Shown here piece by piece: positions 52,519 through 62,392 of a DNA stretch of 64,000 nucleotides; position 1 is the first letter of the stretch; each line of letters starts with the position of its first letter. Source of the DNA: Bacteroidia bacterium (lineage in GTDB: Bacteria > Bacteroidota > Bacteroidia > Flavobacteriales > Flavobacteriaceae); the NCBI GenBank assembly GCA_030432635.1, contig JAUIMB010000012.1, positions 1-64,000 of the forward strand, written 5' to 3'. The notes under the pieces were generated by a model. It did no database searches. It saw nothing but the letters and a program-made list of their open reading frames with translations, and was not told the DNA's origin. Both the position numbers and the translations under genes were made by a program.

Positions 52519-54774
52519 TTAATCCTCTTTGTTATCTTCTCTAGGTTTTCTATCGTCGCGACGATTATCACGATTGCGATTGTCTCTACCACGATGATCT
52601 CGTCCCTTATTGTCACGTCCACGATTATTGTCACGTTTTGGTCTGTCTTGCCAGCCTTCAGGTTTCGGTAAAATGGCCTTGCGTGATACTTTCTCCTTGC
52701 GAGTTCTTGGGTCAATTCCGAAGTATTTGACATCAAATATATCACCCATATTTACCACATCAGAAACATTTTCAGTTCGTTCCCAAGCCAATTCGCTTAC
52801 ATGCAATAATACTTCATTTCCAGGTGCTTCCATATATTCAACTACAGCACCAAAGTCTAACATTTTAATGACCTTTACTTCGTAAATGCTTCCGACTTCA
52901 GGCTTAAATAATAAGGCATCTATTTTTGCTTGAACAGCCGCAATACCTTCTGGTCCAACACCCAATACTTCAACAATACCTTCTTCAGTTACAGGGTCTT
53001 CATTGATAACAATAGTAGTATTCGTTTCTTTCTGTAATTCTTGGATGACTTTTCCGCCAGGACCAATCAAGGCTCCAATGAATTCATTTGGAATACGTCT
53101 TGTAATCATTGTAGGAGCATGATCCTTAACATCTGCATTAGGCTGTGCAATGGTATCGGTTAATTTGCTTAAAATATGTAAACGACCATCACGAGCTTGC
53201 ATAAGAGCTTTTACTAAAATTTCATAGGAAAGTCCTTTGATTTTTATGTCCATTTGGGTCGCTGTAATACCATCTGCAGTTCCCGTGACTTTAAAGTCCA
53301 TATCACCTAAATGGTCTTCGTCACCAAGGATATCAGACAACACTGCATATTTGTCACCATCAGAAATCAATCCCATAGCAATACCAGAAACAGGTTTTTT
53401 AAGTTGTACACCAGCATCCATTAATGCCATTGTACCAGAACATACCGTTGCCATTGAAGATGAACCGTTAGACTCTAGTACTTCAGAGACTACACGAACT
53501 GTATATGGGCAATCCTCTGGAACCATACCTTTTAAGGCACGTTGAGCCAAATTACCATGTCCAACTTCACGTCGAGATGTACCTCTAATAGGTCTCGCTT
53601 CTCCTGTAGAAAAAGGAGGGAAGTTATAATGTAAATAGAAGCGCTCTTCACCCTCAAATGAAGGCATATCGATAACGTTCGCTTCTCTACTGGTCCCTAA
53701 CGTTACTGTTGCCAGAGCTTGGGTTTCACCACGCGTAAATATCGCTGAACCATGTGTAGATGGTAAATAATCAACTTCACACCAAATAGGTCTGATATCT
53801 GTAGTTTGGCGTCCATCAAGACGCAAGCCTTCATCTAGAGTTAAATTTCTAATGGCTTCCTTTTGGGCTTTCGCTACATATTTATGGATAAGCTTCCCAA
53901 GTTCTTCTTGCTCTTCTTCTGAAAATGAGTTGAAGACTTCCTCCTTAAGTTCAGAAAATGCAGCACCTCTTTCATGTTTTGCAGAACCAGCCTTTGCAAT
54001 TGCATAGGTTTTGTCATAAACCATCTCATGAATCTTCTGCGCTAATGCTTCATCTTCATCTTCTGGGTCATATTCACGAGTTTCTTTCTTGCCGAATGCT
54101 TCCGCCAAACGCAACTGAGCTTCACATTGAATTTTAATGGCTTCGTGTGCTGCTTTTATGGCTTCTACCATTTCTTCTTCAGAAATCTCGTCCATTTCAC
54201 CTTCAACCATCATTACAGAATCTGCAGAAGCACCAATCATCATATCGATGTCAGACTCTGCCAATTGTGAAAAGCTTGGGTTGATAATGAATTCACCATT
54301 GACACGACCCACTCGTACTTCAGAAATTGCAGTTTCAAAAGGAACATCCGACAATTGTATGGCCGCAGAAGCAGCCAATCCTGCCATGGCATCTGGCATG
54401 ACTTCTGGATCATGTGACATCAATTGGATCATGACTTGGGTTTCGGCATGATAATCTTTTGGAAACAGTGGGCGAAGGCATCGGTCTACCAAGCGCATGG
54501 TCAATACTTCTCCGTCACTTGGTCTTGCTTCTCTTTTGAAGAATCCACCTGGATAACGGCCTGCAGCAGCAAACTTTTCTCTGTAATCTACTGTTAATGG
54601 CAAAAAATCGACGTCAGATTGATGGTAATTGGAAACAACTGTACATAATAACATACATTTTCCAGATTGCACCACAACGCTACCATGTGCTTGCTTTGCT
54701 AATTTTCCGGTTTCGATAGAAATCTCTCTACCATCACCAAGGTCAATGACCTCTTTGTAAGTTTTTGGAATCAT
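52519..54774 (-). CDS. pnp: Polyribonucleotide nucleotidyltransferase (PNPase)
   Basis: A 3'-5' phosphorolytic exoribonuclease acting in RNA decay. The two RNase PH domains are seen over about 1-225 ([30 protein letters not shown]) and 310-545 ([17 protein letters not shown] and SGIAMGLI, with the [19 protein letters not shown] active-site region). A KH domain (about 560-615, [20 protein letters not shown]) and S1 domain (about 620-695) follow. The tail (about 705-751) is rich in R-G-R-D/N repeats, probably an RNA-binding or condensing extension. Start ATG at 54774. A 260-nt leader with a long hairpin lies upstream. Confidence 0.97.
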   Translation of the reverse strand: MIPKTYKEVIDLGDGREISIETGKLAKQAHGSVVVQSGKCMLLCTVVSNYHQSDVDFLPLTVDYREKFAAAGRYPGGFFKREARPSDGEVLTMRLVDRCLRPLFPKDYHAETQVMIQLMSHDPEVMPDAMAGLAASAAIQLSDVPFETAISEVRVGRVNGEFIINPSFSQLAESDIDMMIGASADSVMMVEGEMDEISEEEMVEAIKAAHEAIKIQCEAQLRLAEAFGKKETREYDPEDEDEALAQKIHEMVYDKTYAIAKAGSAKHERGAAFSELKEEVFNSFSEEEQEELGKLIHKYVAKAQKEAIRNLTLDEGLRLDGRQTTDIRPIWCEVDYLPSTHGSAIFTRGETQALATVTLGTSREANVIDMPSFEGEERFYLHYNFPPFSTGEARPIRGTSRREVGHGNLAQRALKGMVPEDCPYTVRVVSEVLESNGSSSMATVCSGTMALMDAGVQLKKPVSGIAMGLISDGDKYAVLSDILGDEDHLGDMDFKVTGTADGITATQMDIKIKGLSYEILVKALMQARDGRLHILSKLTDTIAQPNADVKDHAPTMITRRIPNEFIGALIGPGGKVIQELQKETNTTIVINEDPVTEEGIVEVLGVGPEGIAAVQAKIDALLFKPEVGSIYEVKVIKMLDFGAVVEYMEAPGNEVLLHVSELAWERTENVSDVVNMGDIFDVKYFGIDPRTRKEKVSRKAILPKPEGWQDRPKRDNNRGRDNKGRDHRGRDNRNRDNRRDDRKPREDNKED

Positions 54775-55034
54775 AAATTTTTAATTCTAGTTCTACAATT
54801 TCAGCAATAGTAGAACCAAGTTAAACAATGGTCTCCGCCAAACTAGACGGATAGGTTGTGTTGTTGTGTAGTTGTTGTTTTGGTATATTATACCTGACCA
54901 ATGAAAAACTTTTTGTTCCGAAACTAGACTTTGTTTATTTCAGTTGTCTCGGAACCGAGCTTCTTATATACGATATTTATACTCTTTCGCAAGAGTCAAT
55001 TATATGAAAAAAGAGGCATGAAGCCTCTTTAATA
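54775..55034 (-). promoter_or_regulatory. Structured 260-nt leader of pnp
   Basis: The intergenic stretch between rpsO and pnp holds several inverted repeats: GGTATA/TATACC (54882-54894), CTCGG/CCGAG (54948-54959), GTTCCG/CGGAAC (54915-54920 with 54950-54955) with an inner AGAC/GTCT pair, and ACTCTT/AAGAGT (54981-54996). In other bacteria pnp is autoregulated through a leader hairpin; whether that holds here is not shown. No clear TAnnTTTG box is seen. Confidence 0.45.
55006..55030 (-). terminator. Intrinsic terminator after rpsO
   Basis: On the minus strand AAAGAGGC pairs with GCCTCTTT around a 5-nt loop and runs into TTTTTTC. It lies 5 nt after the rpsO stop at 55035 and separates it from pnp. 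Confidence 0.8.
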
Positions 55035-55304
55035 TTATTTTCTTAATCCTAATTCCTTAACTATAGCACGATATCTCATGATATCTTTCTTAGTTAAGTA
55101 ATCTAATAGTGCACGACGCTTACCAACAAGTTTAACTAGTGAACGCTCAGTATTGAAATCTTTACGATTGTTTTTTAAGTGTTCGGTCAAATGGTTGATA
55201 CGCTGAGTAAATAATGCGATTTGCCCTTCAGCAGAACCTGTGTCTTGAGCATTTTTTCCGTGCTTCTTAAAGAGTTTCTCTTTATCTTCTTTTGTTAAAT
55301 ACAT
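55035..55304 (-). CDS. rpsO: Small ribosomal subunit protein uS15
   Basis: 89 residues, the standard length. I choose the ATG at 55304 (YLTKEDKEKLFKKHGKN) because it matches the family start; an ATG at 55355 lies within the promoter element and would add 17 unlikely residues. The conserved core is present: DTGSAEGQIALFTQRINHLTEHLK, then LVKLVGKRRALLDYL. It binds the 16S rRNA central domain. It lies upstream of pnp in the same direction, the gene order seen in many bacteria. Confidence 0.97.
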   Translation of the reverse strand: MYLTKEDKEKLFKKHGKNAQDTGSAEGQIALFTQRINHLTEHLKNNRKDFNTERSLVKLVGKRRALLDYLTKKDIMRYRAIVKELGLRK

Positions 55305-55359
55305 GCTAATATTATTGTAAATGATTGTTATGTACGTTGAAAGTCGATCTTTCAAGCGG

Positions 55360-55367
55360 CAAATATA
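55360..55367 (-). promoter_or_regulatory. -7 promoter element of rpsO
   Basis: The minus strand reads TATATTTG, a perfect TAnnTTTG box, 56 nt ahead of the ATG at 55304. No clear TTTG at -33. Its position inside the longer possible frame supports the shorter rpsO start. Confidence 0.5.
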
Positions 55368-55501
55368 GTAATTTTATTCAGTTTAATATGGTACATTCCT
55401 TAAGTTTTTTTATTCTCATTTTAAACGATTACATGATATATCGGTCTTAAGATTATATTAACATCAAATATCTTATTATGAATTTTTTGAATTATGGAAT
55501 T

Positions 55502-56371
55502 ATGTATCACAAGAATGGTGATGCACGGAAAGTTATAACAACGGTAATCTGCTTACTGCTGTTTTTTGGATTGGGACTCACTAGCTGTAGTGATGATGGA
55601 ACGCTTACTCCAGATGATGAACAAAATGACGAGATTTCAGAAGTGCAACGCTCTTCTGAAATGGACGCAGCGACAAGTGTTTTAGGTGATATTATTATAA
55701 ATGCTTATGAAAGTCAGGAACTTAGCGAAGAAGGGCGATTTGCAGCGCAAGAATCTGCTTTGCCAGAATGTGTGACTATCACAGTTGTGGCCCAACAAGG
55801 GTTTCGGGAAATAACTTTGGATTTTGGGAATGATGGTTGTTTGGTTGATGATCATTTATTAACGGGACAAATCGTATTATCTTATACTAGGGACAGCCAA
55901 GCGCAGCAGATATTGATAACCTATGATTTGATTGATTTTTTCTTTGATGCAAAAAATGTAATTGGAAGTAGAACCATTTTAAAAGAGCTGTCAAATGAAA
56001 ATGGAAATCCGCAGTTTACCCATACCATGGATATTACGGTTATTTGGCCAAGTGGTGCACAAGCAAGTCGTGAAGGTATGAGAGTAAGAGAATGGATTGA
56101 AGGTTTTGGCAGTGGCGTTTGGAGCGACAATATATTTGAGGTTACTGGTAATTGGACAACGACTTTTGTAAATGGCAACACACATAGTTACGAGGTTATT
56201 ACTCCACTACGTCGTGAAGTCGTTTGTTTTTATTTTGTAAGTGGAAGTGTGGATGTCCAACGTACAAATTTTGGTGGAACGTTTGATTATGGAAATGGTG
56301 AATGTGATAATCAGGCCACCTTTACGACCAATAATGGAAACGTATTCGATATTACACTAAGTTGGCAGTAA
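55502..56371 (+). CDS. Putative lipoprotein of unknown function
   Basis: 289 residues from the ATG at 55502; an ATG at 55478 would add eight residues. The signal peptide ends in a lipobox (GLGLTSC-SDDG). A negatively charged linker (TPDDEQNDEISEV) follows, then a beta-rich body with CVTITVVAQQGFREITLDFGNDGC, GQIVLSYTRD, and a last domain with repeats of GNWTTTFVNGNTHSYE and VVCFYFVSGSVDVQR. The paired Cys residues suggest disulfides. No family is recognised. It is divergent from rpsO, so its promoter must lie in 55305-55501. Confidence 0.8.
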   Translation: MYHKNGDARKVITTVICLLLFFGLGLTSCSDDGTLTPDDEQNDEISEVQRSSEMDAATSVLGDIIINAYESQELSEEGRFAAQESALPECVTITVVAQQGFREITLDFGNDGCLVDDHLLTGQIVLSYTRDSQAQQILITYDLIDFFFDAKNVIGSRTILKELSNENGNPQFTHTMDITVIWPSGAQASREGMRVREWIEGFGSGVWSDNIFEVTGNWTTTFVNGNTHSYEVITPLRREVVCFYFVSGSVDVQRTNFGGTFDYGNGECDNQATFTTNNGNVFDITLSWQ

Positions 56372-56387
56372 AAAAAACTTATAATGC

Positions 56388-56423
56388 AAAAAGGCTGGTC
56401 TCCATTGAGAGATCAGCCTTTTT
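56388..56423. terminator. Bidirectional terminator between convergent genes
   Basis: AAAAAGGCTG (56388-56397) pairs with CAGCCTTTTT (56414-56423), with a second short stem TCTC/GAGA near the loop. A-tract and T-tract flank it on the two sides, so it can serve both the lipoprotein gene and the T9SS gene that converge here. Confidence 0.8.
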
Positions 56424-56442
56424 GTTTAAGAAAATCTATAGG

Positions 56443-57483
56443 TTATTTTTTAATAAACTTTTTAGAGATAAACCCATCATTACTTTGAATTCTGGCAATA
56501 TATAAACCAGCTTGTAAACTAGATACATTAATAATGTTGTCTATAGAAGTCATAACAATCCTTCCGTTGATATCTGTAATATCAATTGCATTGATGCTTT
56601 TGTTCTTAGAATCAAAATTGAGTGTCGTCTCCACAGGATTTGGGTACATTATAAAGTCATTAGAGGCAATGGCATTATCAACGCTCAAAGTGCTTCTGTC
56701 CTGAGCTTCATAAACCAAAACGGTATCTTGGAACATTTGACCACCAGCATTAATATCGAATACATTTTCAGACGTTCTAAACACCAAACTTCCATCGACA
56801 TCATCATAATAATTATGAACTGTTTGAACAACACTTCCAATAGGTACTGGGAATCCAATTACCGAAATGGTTAAATTAATGGTTTGTTCGGTCTTAAGTC
56901 TGGTGACACTTCCAGTATAGGCTCCCAAACCGAAATCATTTAAAGTTAATATGCCATAAGCGTCTACGCTAGTGGTTATGGTACCTGTAAACGTGCCATT
57001 TGCTTCAGTGCCATCAACGCTTCCTTCAAAAGTGCCAGAGATGCCATCAGGATCAAGAAACATGTATGGGTAACTCAATGGGAATGTACCTAATGTAGCA
57101 TTGTTGGTAATATTCAAAACCAATTGGTCACCTTGGCTTAATCCTGTTATAGAGATTTCACCATTGTCATTATTGATGTATAGATTGCTCACCACTGGTG
57201 GATCTATATCAGTCGTAATTACTTGAACTTCAGTAGTGCCTGGATATTCATTTTGCACGTCTGTTGGTGCAGGAGACACATAGGTGTCTGTGTTTGTTCC
57301 AATTTGTGAGAAATTGGTAAAATTCCATACAGCATTGGCTCCAGAAGCACTTTGGTCTACAGGAGTTGAAGGTTCCAAAATAGCATAACTTTGCTCGCTG
57401 GTATTTATAAATTCGGTAATAGGAGCTTGGGCAAAGCCGAAATAAGTTACCATTAAAAAGGATAGGAGTAGTTGTTTTTTCAT
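56443..57483 (-). CDS. T9SS type A sorting domain protein, 346 aa
   Basis: The signal peptide (about 1-18, LMVTYFGFAQ) is followed by a beta-sandwich region (about 20-270, with SASGANAVWNFTNFSQIGT and a lipid- or ligand-binding-like SVDGTEANGTFTGTITTSVDAYG) and a T9SS sorting domain (about 275-346, NDFIMYPNPVETTLNF, AIDITDINGRIV, SLQAGLYIARIQ, FISKKFIKK). It does not carry the GFDxGxDA module of the array at the left of the window, so it belongs to a different surface-protein family. Role unknown. Confidence 0.88.
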   Translation of the reverse strand: MKKQLLLSFLMVTYFGFAQAPITEFINTSEQSYAILEPSTPVDQSASGANAVWNFTNFSQIGTNTDTYVSPAPTDVQNEYPGTTEVQVITTDIDPPVVSNLYINNDNGEISITGLSQGDQLVLNITNNATLGTFPLSYPYMFLDPDGISGTFEGSVDGTEANGTFTGTITTSVDAYGILTLNDFGLGAYTGSVTRLKTEQTINLTISVIGFPVPIGSVVQTVHNYYDDVDGSLVFRTSENVFDINAGGQMFQDTVLVYEAQDRSTLSVDNAIASNDFIMYPNPVETTLNFDSKNKSINAIDITDINGRIVMTSIDNIINVSSLQAGLYIARIQSNDGFISKKFIKK

Positions 57484-57596
57484 AGTCGTATTGTGATTTG
57501 TTGTTCATTACGAATGTAACAAAAAATCATTAAACTATAAATCATTTCTGTTCAAGCGGTTTATGGCATCTCAATCGATACATTGGTATTAAACCA

Positions 57597-57632
57597 AAAG
57601 ACCTCACTTCAAATGATATGAGTGAGGTCTTT
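57597..57632 (-). terminator. Intrinsic terminator after accD
   Basis: AAAGACCTCACT (57597-57608) and AGTGAGGTCTTT (57621-57632) are perfect 12-bp arms around a 12-nt loop. On the minus strand it lies 23 nt past the accD stop and runs into TTGG. Confidence 0.8.
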
Positions 57633-57655
57633 CAATTGTGTTTAGTTGATAACTA

Positions 57656-58513
57656 TTATTCCCTTAACGGTTGATTTGTGATTAAATCAATGTATAAGTT
57701 AATCTTATTTTTTAAATCCTTGCGATGAGAAATAAAATCAAGGAATCCGTGTTCCAATAAAAATTCAGAAGTCTGAAAACCTTCTGGTAAGTCCTGTCCT
57801 GTTGTATCTCGCACTACACGTGGTCCTGCAAACCCAATAAGTGCACCAGGTTCAGCAATGTTGATGTCTCCAAGCATAGCGAATGAAGCGGTAGTTCCTC
57901 CTGTAGTAGGATCGGTACACAATGAGATATAAGGAATTCCAGCATCTGCCAGTTGCGCCAACTTAACGGATGTTTTTGCCAATTGCATTAGTGACAATAC
58001 AGCTTCCATCATACGAGCACCTCCAGATTTAGAGATGATCATGAACGGTAACTTATTTTTTAAGGCATGATCTGCTGCTCTGGCGATCTTTTCACCAACG
58101 ACGCTTCCCATAGAACCACCTATAAAGCTAAAATCCATACAGGCGATAACCAAGTCTTTGCCTTTTGATTTTCCTACTGCAGTTCTGACCGCATCCTTCA
58201 GCTTAGTTTTATCTTGAGCTGCTTTTAAACGGTCTGGGTATTTTTTTGTGTCTTCAAACTTTAGAGGGTCCTTTGAGGTTAATCCAGCATCCAATTCCTT
58301 GAATTTCCCCTCGTCAAACAAAATTTCAAAATACTCTTTGCTTCCTATTCTCACATGGTAGCCATCTTCTGGGCTTACATAAAAATTCTGCTCAAGTTCT
58401 TTCGTATCTACAATCTTACCTGTAGGAGACTTATACCACAATCCTTTGGGTGTGTCTTTCTTCTCCTCAGTAGAGGTTTGTATTCCTTTATCTTTTCTTT
58501 TAAACCAAGACAT
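57656..58513 (-). CDS. accD: Acetyl-CoA carboxylase carboxyltransferase subunit beta
   Basis: It forms malonyl-CoA together with AccA for fatty acid synthesis. The carboxyltransferase core is complete: [54 protein letters not shown] and [14 protein letters not shown]. The N-terminal zinc ribbon of E. coli AccD is present only as a scaffold: at the four zinc-ligand positions [10 protein letters not shown] and [11 protein letters not shown] have Ser, Gly, Ser and Asp instead of Cys, so it should not bind zinc there. I believe this is typical of flavobacteria. It follows fbaA by 38 nt and is probably cotranscribed with it. Confidence 0.95.
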   Translation of the reverse strand: MSWFKRKDKGIQTSTEEKKDTPKGLWYKSPTGKIVDTKELEQNFYVSPEDGYHVRIGSKEYFEILFDEGKFKELDAGLTSKDPLKFEDTKKYPDRLKAAQDKTKLKDAVRTAVGKSKGKDLVIACMDFSFIGGSMGSVVGEKIARAADHALKNKLPFMIISKSGGARMMEAVLSLMQLAKTSVKLAQLADAGIPYISLCTDPTTGGTTASFAMLGDINIAEPGALIGFAGPRVVRDTTGQDLPEGFQTSEFLLEHGFLDFISHRKDLKNKINLYIDLITNQPLRE

Positions 58514-58551
58514 GAAAAATCGGTTTTAATTAGTTAGTTGGAACTGCAAAG

Positions 58552-59619
58552 TTATAAAGTATTTACATTATTGAGGTCTTCAAAAGCCTTTTTCAAGCGT
58601 TCTACAAAGGCATCTTCTCCTTTTCTGAGCCACACTCTTGGGTCATAATGCTTTTTGTTTGGTACATCTTCACCATCAGGATTTCCAATTTGTGCTTTTA
58701 AATAGTCCTTTTTCTCATTCATGTAATCCCGAATACCACTCATAAACGCATACTGCATGTCGGTATCGATATTCATTTTTATGACGCCATAGCCAATAGC
58801 TTCCCTAATTTCCTCGACGGTTGATCCAGATCCTCCATGAAAAACAAAATCAATATGATTGTGAGGTAAATTGTGTTTTTTTGATAAGAACTCTTGGGAG
58901 TTTTTAAGGATTTTTGGAGTCAGCTTTACATTGCCAGGTTTGTATACACCATGAACATTTCCAAAAGCTGCTGCGATAGTGAATTGATCACTTACCTTTA
59001 TCAATTCTTCGTAAGCGTATGCCACTTCCTCTGGTTGTGTATATAGTTTGGAATCATCTACATCGGTATTGTCAACACCATCTTCCTCACCACCAGTAAT
59101 TCCCAATTCGATTTCCAAGGTCATTCCCATTTTCTTCATGCGTTCGAGATAGCGTTTGCAGATTTCAATGTTTTCTTCAATTGGCTCTTCGGATAGATCA
59201 ATCATATGCGAGCTATACAATGGCTTTCCTGTTTCCTTGAAATGTTGTTCACTAGCATCCAGTAATCCATCAATCCATGGCAACAACTTTTTTGCACAGT
59301 GATCGGTATGCAATATAACAGGCACACCATAGGCTTCGGCTAATAGATGAACATGTTTTGCTCCTGCAATAGCACCTGCAATGGCAGATTTTTGACCTTC
59401 ATTGCTCAAGCTTTTTCCTGCATTGAATTGTGCACCTCCATTTGAAAATTGTATAATTACTGGTGCGTTTAATGCCTTTGCCGTTTCCAATACACCATTA
59501 ATGGAATTGGATCCAACAACATTCACTGCTGGTAAAGCAAAGCCTTTTTCTTTTGCGAGCTTAAAAATCTCTTGTACTTCCCGTCCAGTTGCAACACCTG
59601 CCTTTATATTATGACTCAT
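58552..59619 (-). CDS. fbaA: Class II fructose-bisphosphate aldolase
   Basis: It cleaves fructose 1,6-bisphosphate in glycolysis and works in reverse in gluconeogenesis. I take the ATG at 59619 (SHNIKAGVATGREVQEIF), as in the family; an ATG at 59646 adds nine residues. Zinc ligands are visible as HTDHCAKK (about 108-115), NVHGVYKPGNVKL and FVFHGGSGST. 355 residues is the class IIA length. Upstream TATTTTTG at 59644-59651 is a possible -7 box. It is followed 38 nt later by accD. Confidence 0.96.
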   Translation of the reverse strand: MSHNIKAGVATGREVQEIFKLAKEKGFALPAVNVVGSNSINGVLETAKALNAPVIIQFSNGGAQFNAGKSLSNEGQKSAIAGAIAGAKHVHLLAEAYGVPVILHTDHCAKKLLPWIDGLLDASEQHFKETGKPLYSSHMIDLSEEPIEENIEICKRYLERMKKMGMTLEIELGITGGEEDGVDNTDVDDSKLYTQPEEVAYAYEELIKVSDQFTIAAAFGNVHGVYKPGNVKLTPKILKNSQEFLSKKHNLPHNHIDFVFHGGSGSTVEEIREAIGYGVIKMNIDTDMQYAFMSGIRDYMNEKKDYLKAQIGNPDGEDVPNKKHYDPRVWLRKGEDAFVERLKKAFEDLNNVNTL

Positions 59620-59743
59620 ATATTTTAATTGAAATTTGAAATTCAAAAATACACAAAATTTAAATAAAGTACGTTTTTTTTAGGACTTTGAAAGGGTCAA
59701 TATGGTCGCAATCGTTATCGTTAGAATTAGTGAAAATTAAGCT

Positions 59744-62290
59744 TTAGAATGGGTAGTTGACACCAATGTTGTATACGGCCTTACTGAAGTTGTAGTCCTT
59801 AAACCAACGATCGCCTAAGGGTTTTGATGGGTCATAGGTTTTGAAGCCGATATCTCCTCTAAGGACAAAGAAGCTAAAATCGTAACGTAAACCAAAGCCG
59901 GAGCCAACAGCAATATCCTTTAACGAATCAAAGTCTTCAAAGGTTGCGCGTTCGTCTTCTACATTATCGAAAACATTCCAAATGTTTCCAGCATCTATAA
60001 ACACAGCGCCATTAAATCGACCCAAAAGATTAAAACGTTGTTCAGCACTTAGGGTGATTTTTAGGTTTGCTTCATTGAACTCATTGGTAGAAAAAGAACT
60101 TCCTGGCCCTAGATTATATGCGGTCCAAGCTCTAATGTCGTTAGGTCCTCCAGCAAAGAAACTCTCAGCAAATGGAATACTATTGGAATTGCCATATGGA
60201 ATTGCAATGCCGAAGTAGCTGCGTATGGCGAGTTCCTTTTTTCGGCCCAAATCCCAATGTTTAACATAATCCACTTCTGCCTTAGCGTACTGGGAAAAGG
60301 GTACACCAAACATCTCATATCTACCATCATCATTACGAGCCAAGTTAAAGACATTGGCCAAATTAGATAATAAATTTCCAGCAAATTCAGCACGCAGTCG
60401 TATGATCGAAAAATTCTTGTCAAAAATATTTTCGCGCCTGTTTTTAACATAGTTGAAACTAGATGAGAAGATGAGGTTGTCTTCTGTAAGTCGTTCTTTA
60501 CGTTGTTCGATGTTGCTCACGGTTATAAAATCATCATCGTTAGCATTCAATGTTGTATTTCCATTGAGTACATCAGCAATAAAAGTGTCTGCTTGATTGG
60601 GAATGCCTAAACTGGTGTCGTCAGCTATATACCCAATGTTTTGGGCAATTTGGTTAAGACGATTAAAAGAGTTTTGGTAAACACCAAAATAATTTGCAGT
60701 ATTGAGATTTTTCACAAATTGAACATTGAAAAGGTCGAGGTTATTTGTGACCTTGGTTGAAGGATACCAGTTGTAATTCAAGGTTCCTGTGAAAGCTTGT
60801 TTGTCAAGACCGATGTTTCGCTGACTTGTCATCCCGATATTTATTCGCGTTGTTGGCGACATATATTTAGGTATGATCTTTTCGGTATTAAATGGTAGGA
60901 AGAACCTAGGAATGCTCAGTCGCAAATTTCCACCGAGTTCATTGATGTCAAAAAATTCATCATTACTGTCTGAAGCATCTCTTGAGGATCCTATCGCACC
61001 CAAAGCTGAAATTTCAAAAGTTTCGGCACCTCTAAAAATATTCCTAATCAAAAGTCCTGTGCTGAAGGAGAAACCAACGGTTTGGATGTTACTTTGAGAG
61101 ACTTCAAAGCTATTAGTCATTTGAAACTTTTTCTTTGGTGTCAGGAACACATTTGCGGTAAGTGTAGAATCCTGTTCATTTTCGGTATATTCTATTCTTG
61201 GATATCTAAAGGCTTGTAATTGACTAAGATAACGATAAGTTCGTGTGCGATCAATATCCCTAAATACTTCATCCTTATGAATGAAAATGGCATCTGTAAT
61301 CGCTTTGGGCCTATATTTAAGTTTTTCAAAGCTGTAAAGATTGTAATCCTTATACTGAATGGAATCTGTTATGGTAGCATTTCTGTTTTCATTTTTAAAA
61401 TCAGTATAGATGTTAACATCTTTGATTTTATAAATCTTAAATGGTAAACGTTGTACTGAATCTTCCGTCCTTATTGCCCTGTCCTCAATTAGTAGATCGG
61501 TATATATTTTCTTGCTGTTGCCAATGGTATCGATGACAAACGAGATATAATCTTGACCAAAATGATAAAAGCCTGAATTCCGCAATCGTGTTGTAAGACG
61601 ATCTCGTTCTGCCGTAAAATTAGCATCGTCATACTGCTGTCCAGATTTAATTAATGAACCACTCTTTAGTTGCGATTGATAGATCGTATCAATAATGGGT
61701 GTTTTGATTATGGTTTTTATGGAATCTAAAAAATAGGGATCTCCAGTATTCACCTTGTAAGTGACCTTTGCACGTTGGGAACTGTCTTTCTCAACATCAA
61801 ACGAGGTTTTTGCATTAAACCAACCTTTACTAAAATAGTATTTCCTGAGTTCAGTTGCCGTGCGTTCGGCTTTTTTCTCACTATAAATCGCAGGAGGCTC
61901 ACCTGTTTTCTTGAGCCATGCATTAAAGTTTTTTCGCGATTGAATGTCTTTTTGGAATTGCTTTTCGGAAAGCAGTTTGGTTTTCCAAGCAACTTTATCG
62001 GGATCGCTCAACACCTTGGCTTCTAATATCGAATCGATATTTGGTCGCGCCAAATTATAAATGTGAACACGCAACGGAATGCCAAGCAGCTTTCCATTGG
62101 TCTTCTGATACATTAAATTATTAATTGTTTCGGTGTTATTCTTCTTATCGTTAACTAAAACCGTGTTGTTCGTTAGAAGGTGCTCGTCTTTTTTGACACG
62201 CTTCATCACATCACAGGACCACATGGTACAAACCAAGAAAAGGATAGGGATTTTGGAAGAGTGAAATTTCAAGAAGGAAACGATTTGCAT
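59744..62290 (-). CDS. TamL/BamA-family outer-membrane assembly protein
   Basis: 848 residues. The signal peptide ends in a lipobox (LVCTMWSC-DVMKRVKKDEHLL), which sets the lipid-anchored TamL apart from BamA or TamA. POTRA-like domains fill about 30-400 (KYYFSKGWFNAKTSFDVEKD, SGFYHFGQDYISFVID). The C-terminal barrel (about 400-848) contains FFAGGPNDIRAWTAYNLGPG with the VRGF-like motif and ends KAVYNIGVNYPF with a C-terminal phenylalanine. TamL works with TamB in outer-membrane protein or lipid transport. It is divergent from the methyltransferase gene on the plus strand. Confidence 0.93.
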   Translation of the reverse strand: MQIVSFLKFHSSKIPILFLVCTMWSCDVMKRVKKDEHLLTNNTVLVNDKKNNTETINNLMYQKTNGKLLGIPLRVHIYNLARPNIDSILEAKVLSDPDKVAWKTKLLSEKQFQKDIQSRKNFNAWLKKTGEPPAIYSEKKAERTATELRKYYFSKGWFNAKTSFDVEKDSSQRAKVTYKVNTGDPYFLDSIKTIIKTPIIDTIYQSQLKSGSLIKSGQQYDDANFTAERDRLTTRLRNSGFYHFGQDYISFVIDTIGNSKKIYTDLLIEDRAIRTEDSVQRLPFKIYKIKDVNIYTDFKNENRNATITDSIQYKDYNLYSFEKLKYRPKAITDAIFIHKDEVFRDIDRTRTYRYLSQLQAFRYPRIEYTENEQDSTLTANVFLTPKKKFQMTNSFEVSQSNIQTVGFSFSTGLLIRNIFRGAETFEISALGAIGSSRDASDSNDEFFDINELGGNLRLSIPRFFLPFNTEKIIPKYMSPTTRINIGMTSQRNIGLDKQAFTGTLNYNWYPSTKVTNNLDLFNVQFVKNLNTANYFGVYQNSFNRLNQIAQNIGYIADDTSLGIPNQADTFIADVLNGNTTLNANDDDFITVSNIEQRKERLTEDNLIFSSSFNYVKNRRENIFDKNFSIIRLRAEFAGNLLSNLANVFNLARNDDGRYEMFGVPFSQYAKAEVDYVKHWDLGRKKELAIRSYFGIAIPYGNSNSIPFAESFFAGGPNDIRAWTAYNLGPGSSFSTNEFNEANLKITLSAEQRFNLLGRFNGAVFIDAGNIWNVFDNVEDERATFEDFDSLKDIAVGSGFGLRYDFSFFVLRGDIGFKTYDPSKPLGDRWFKDYNFSKAVYNIGVNYPF

Positions 62291-62302
62291 TTAATTTGTA
62301 TC

Positions 62303-62310
62303 CAAATTTA
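62303..62310 (-). promoter_or_regulatory. -7 promoter element of the TamL gene
   Basis: The minus strand reads TAAATTTG, a match to TAnnTTTG, 13 nt upstream of the ATG at 62290. No TTTG is seen at -33. The leader would be very short. Confidence 0.35.
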
Positions 62311-62392
62311 CAGTTTTATTGTATTCTAAAGAGACTATGACAGCAAATAATAGACCAAAAAAGCATTACTTTGTGGATGCAATAGTATTTCA

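Noticed and set aside
52503-52745. An 80-codon frame in the tail of pnp
   Set aside because: It reads the Arg/Asp repeat tail of pnp in another frame, and ends in the terminator.
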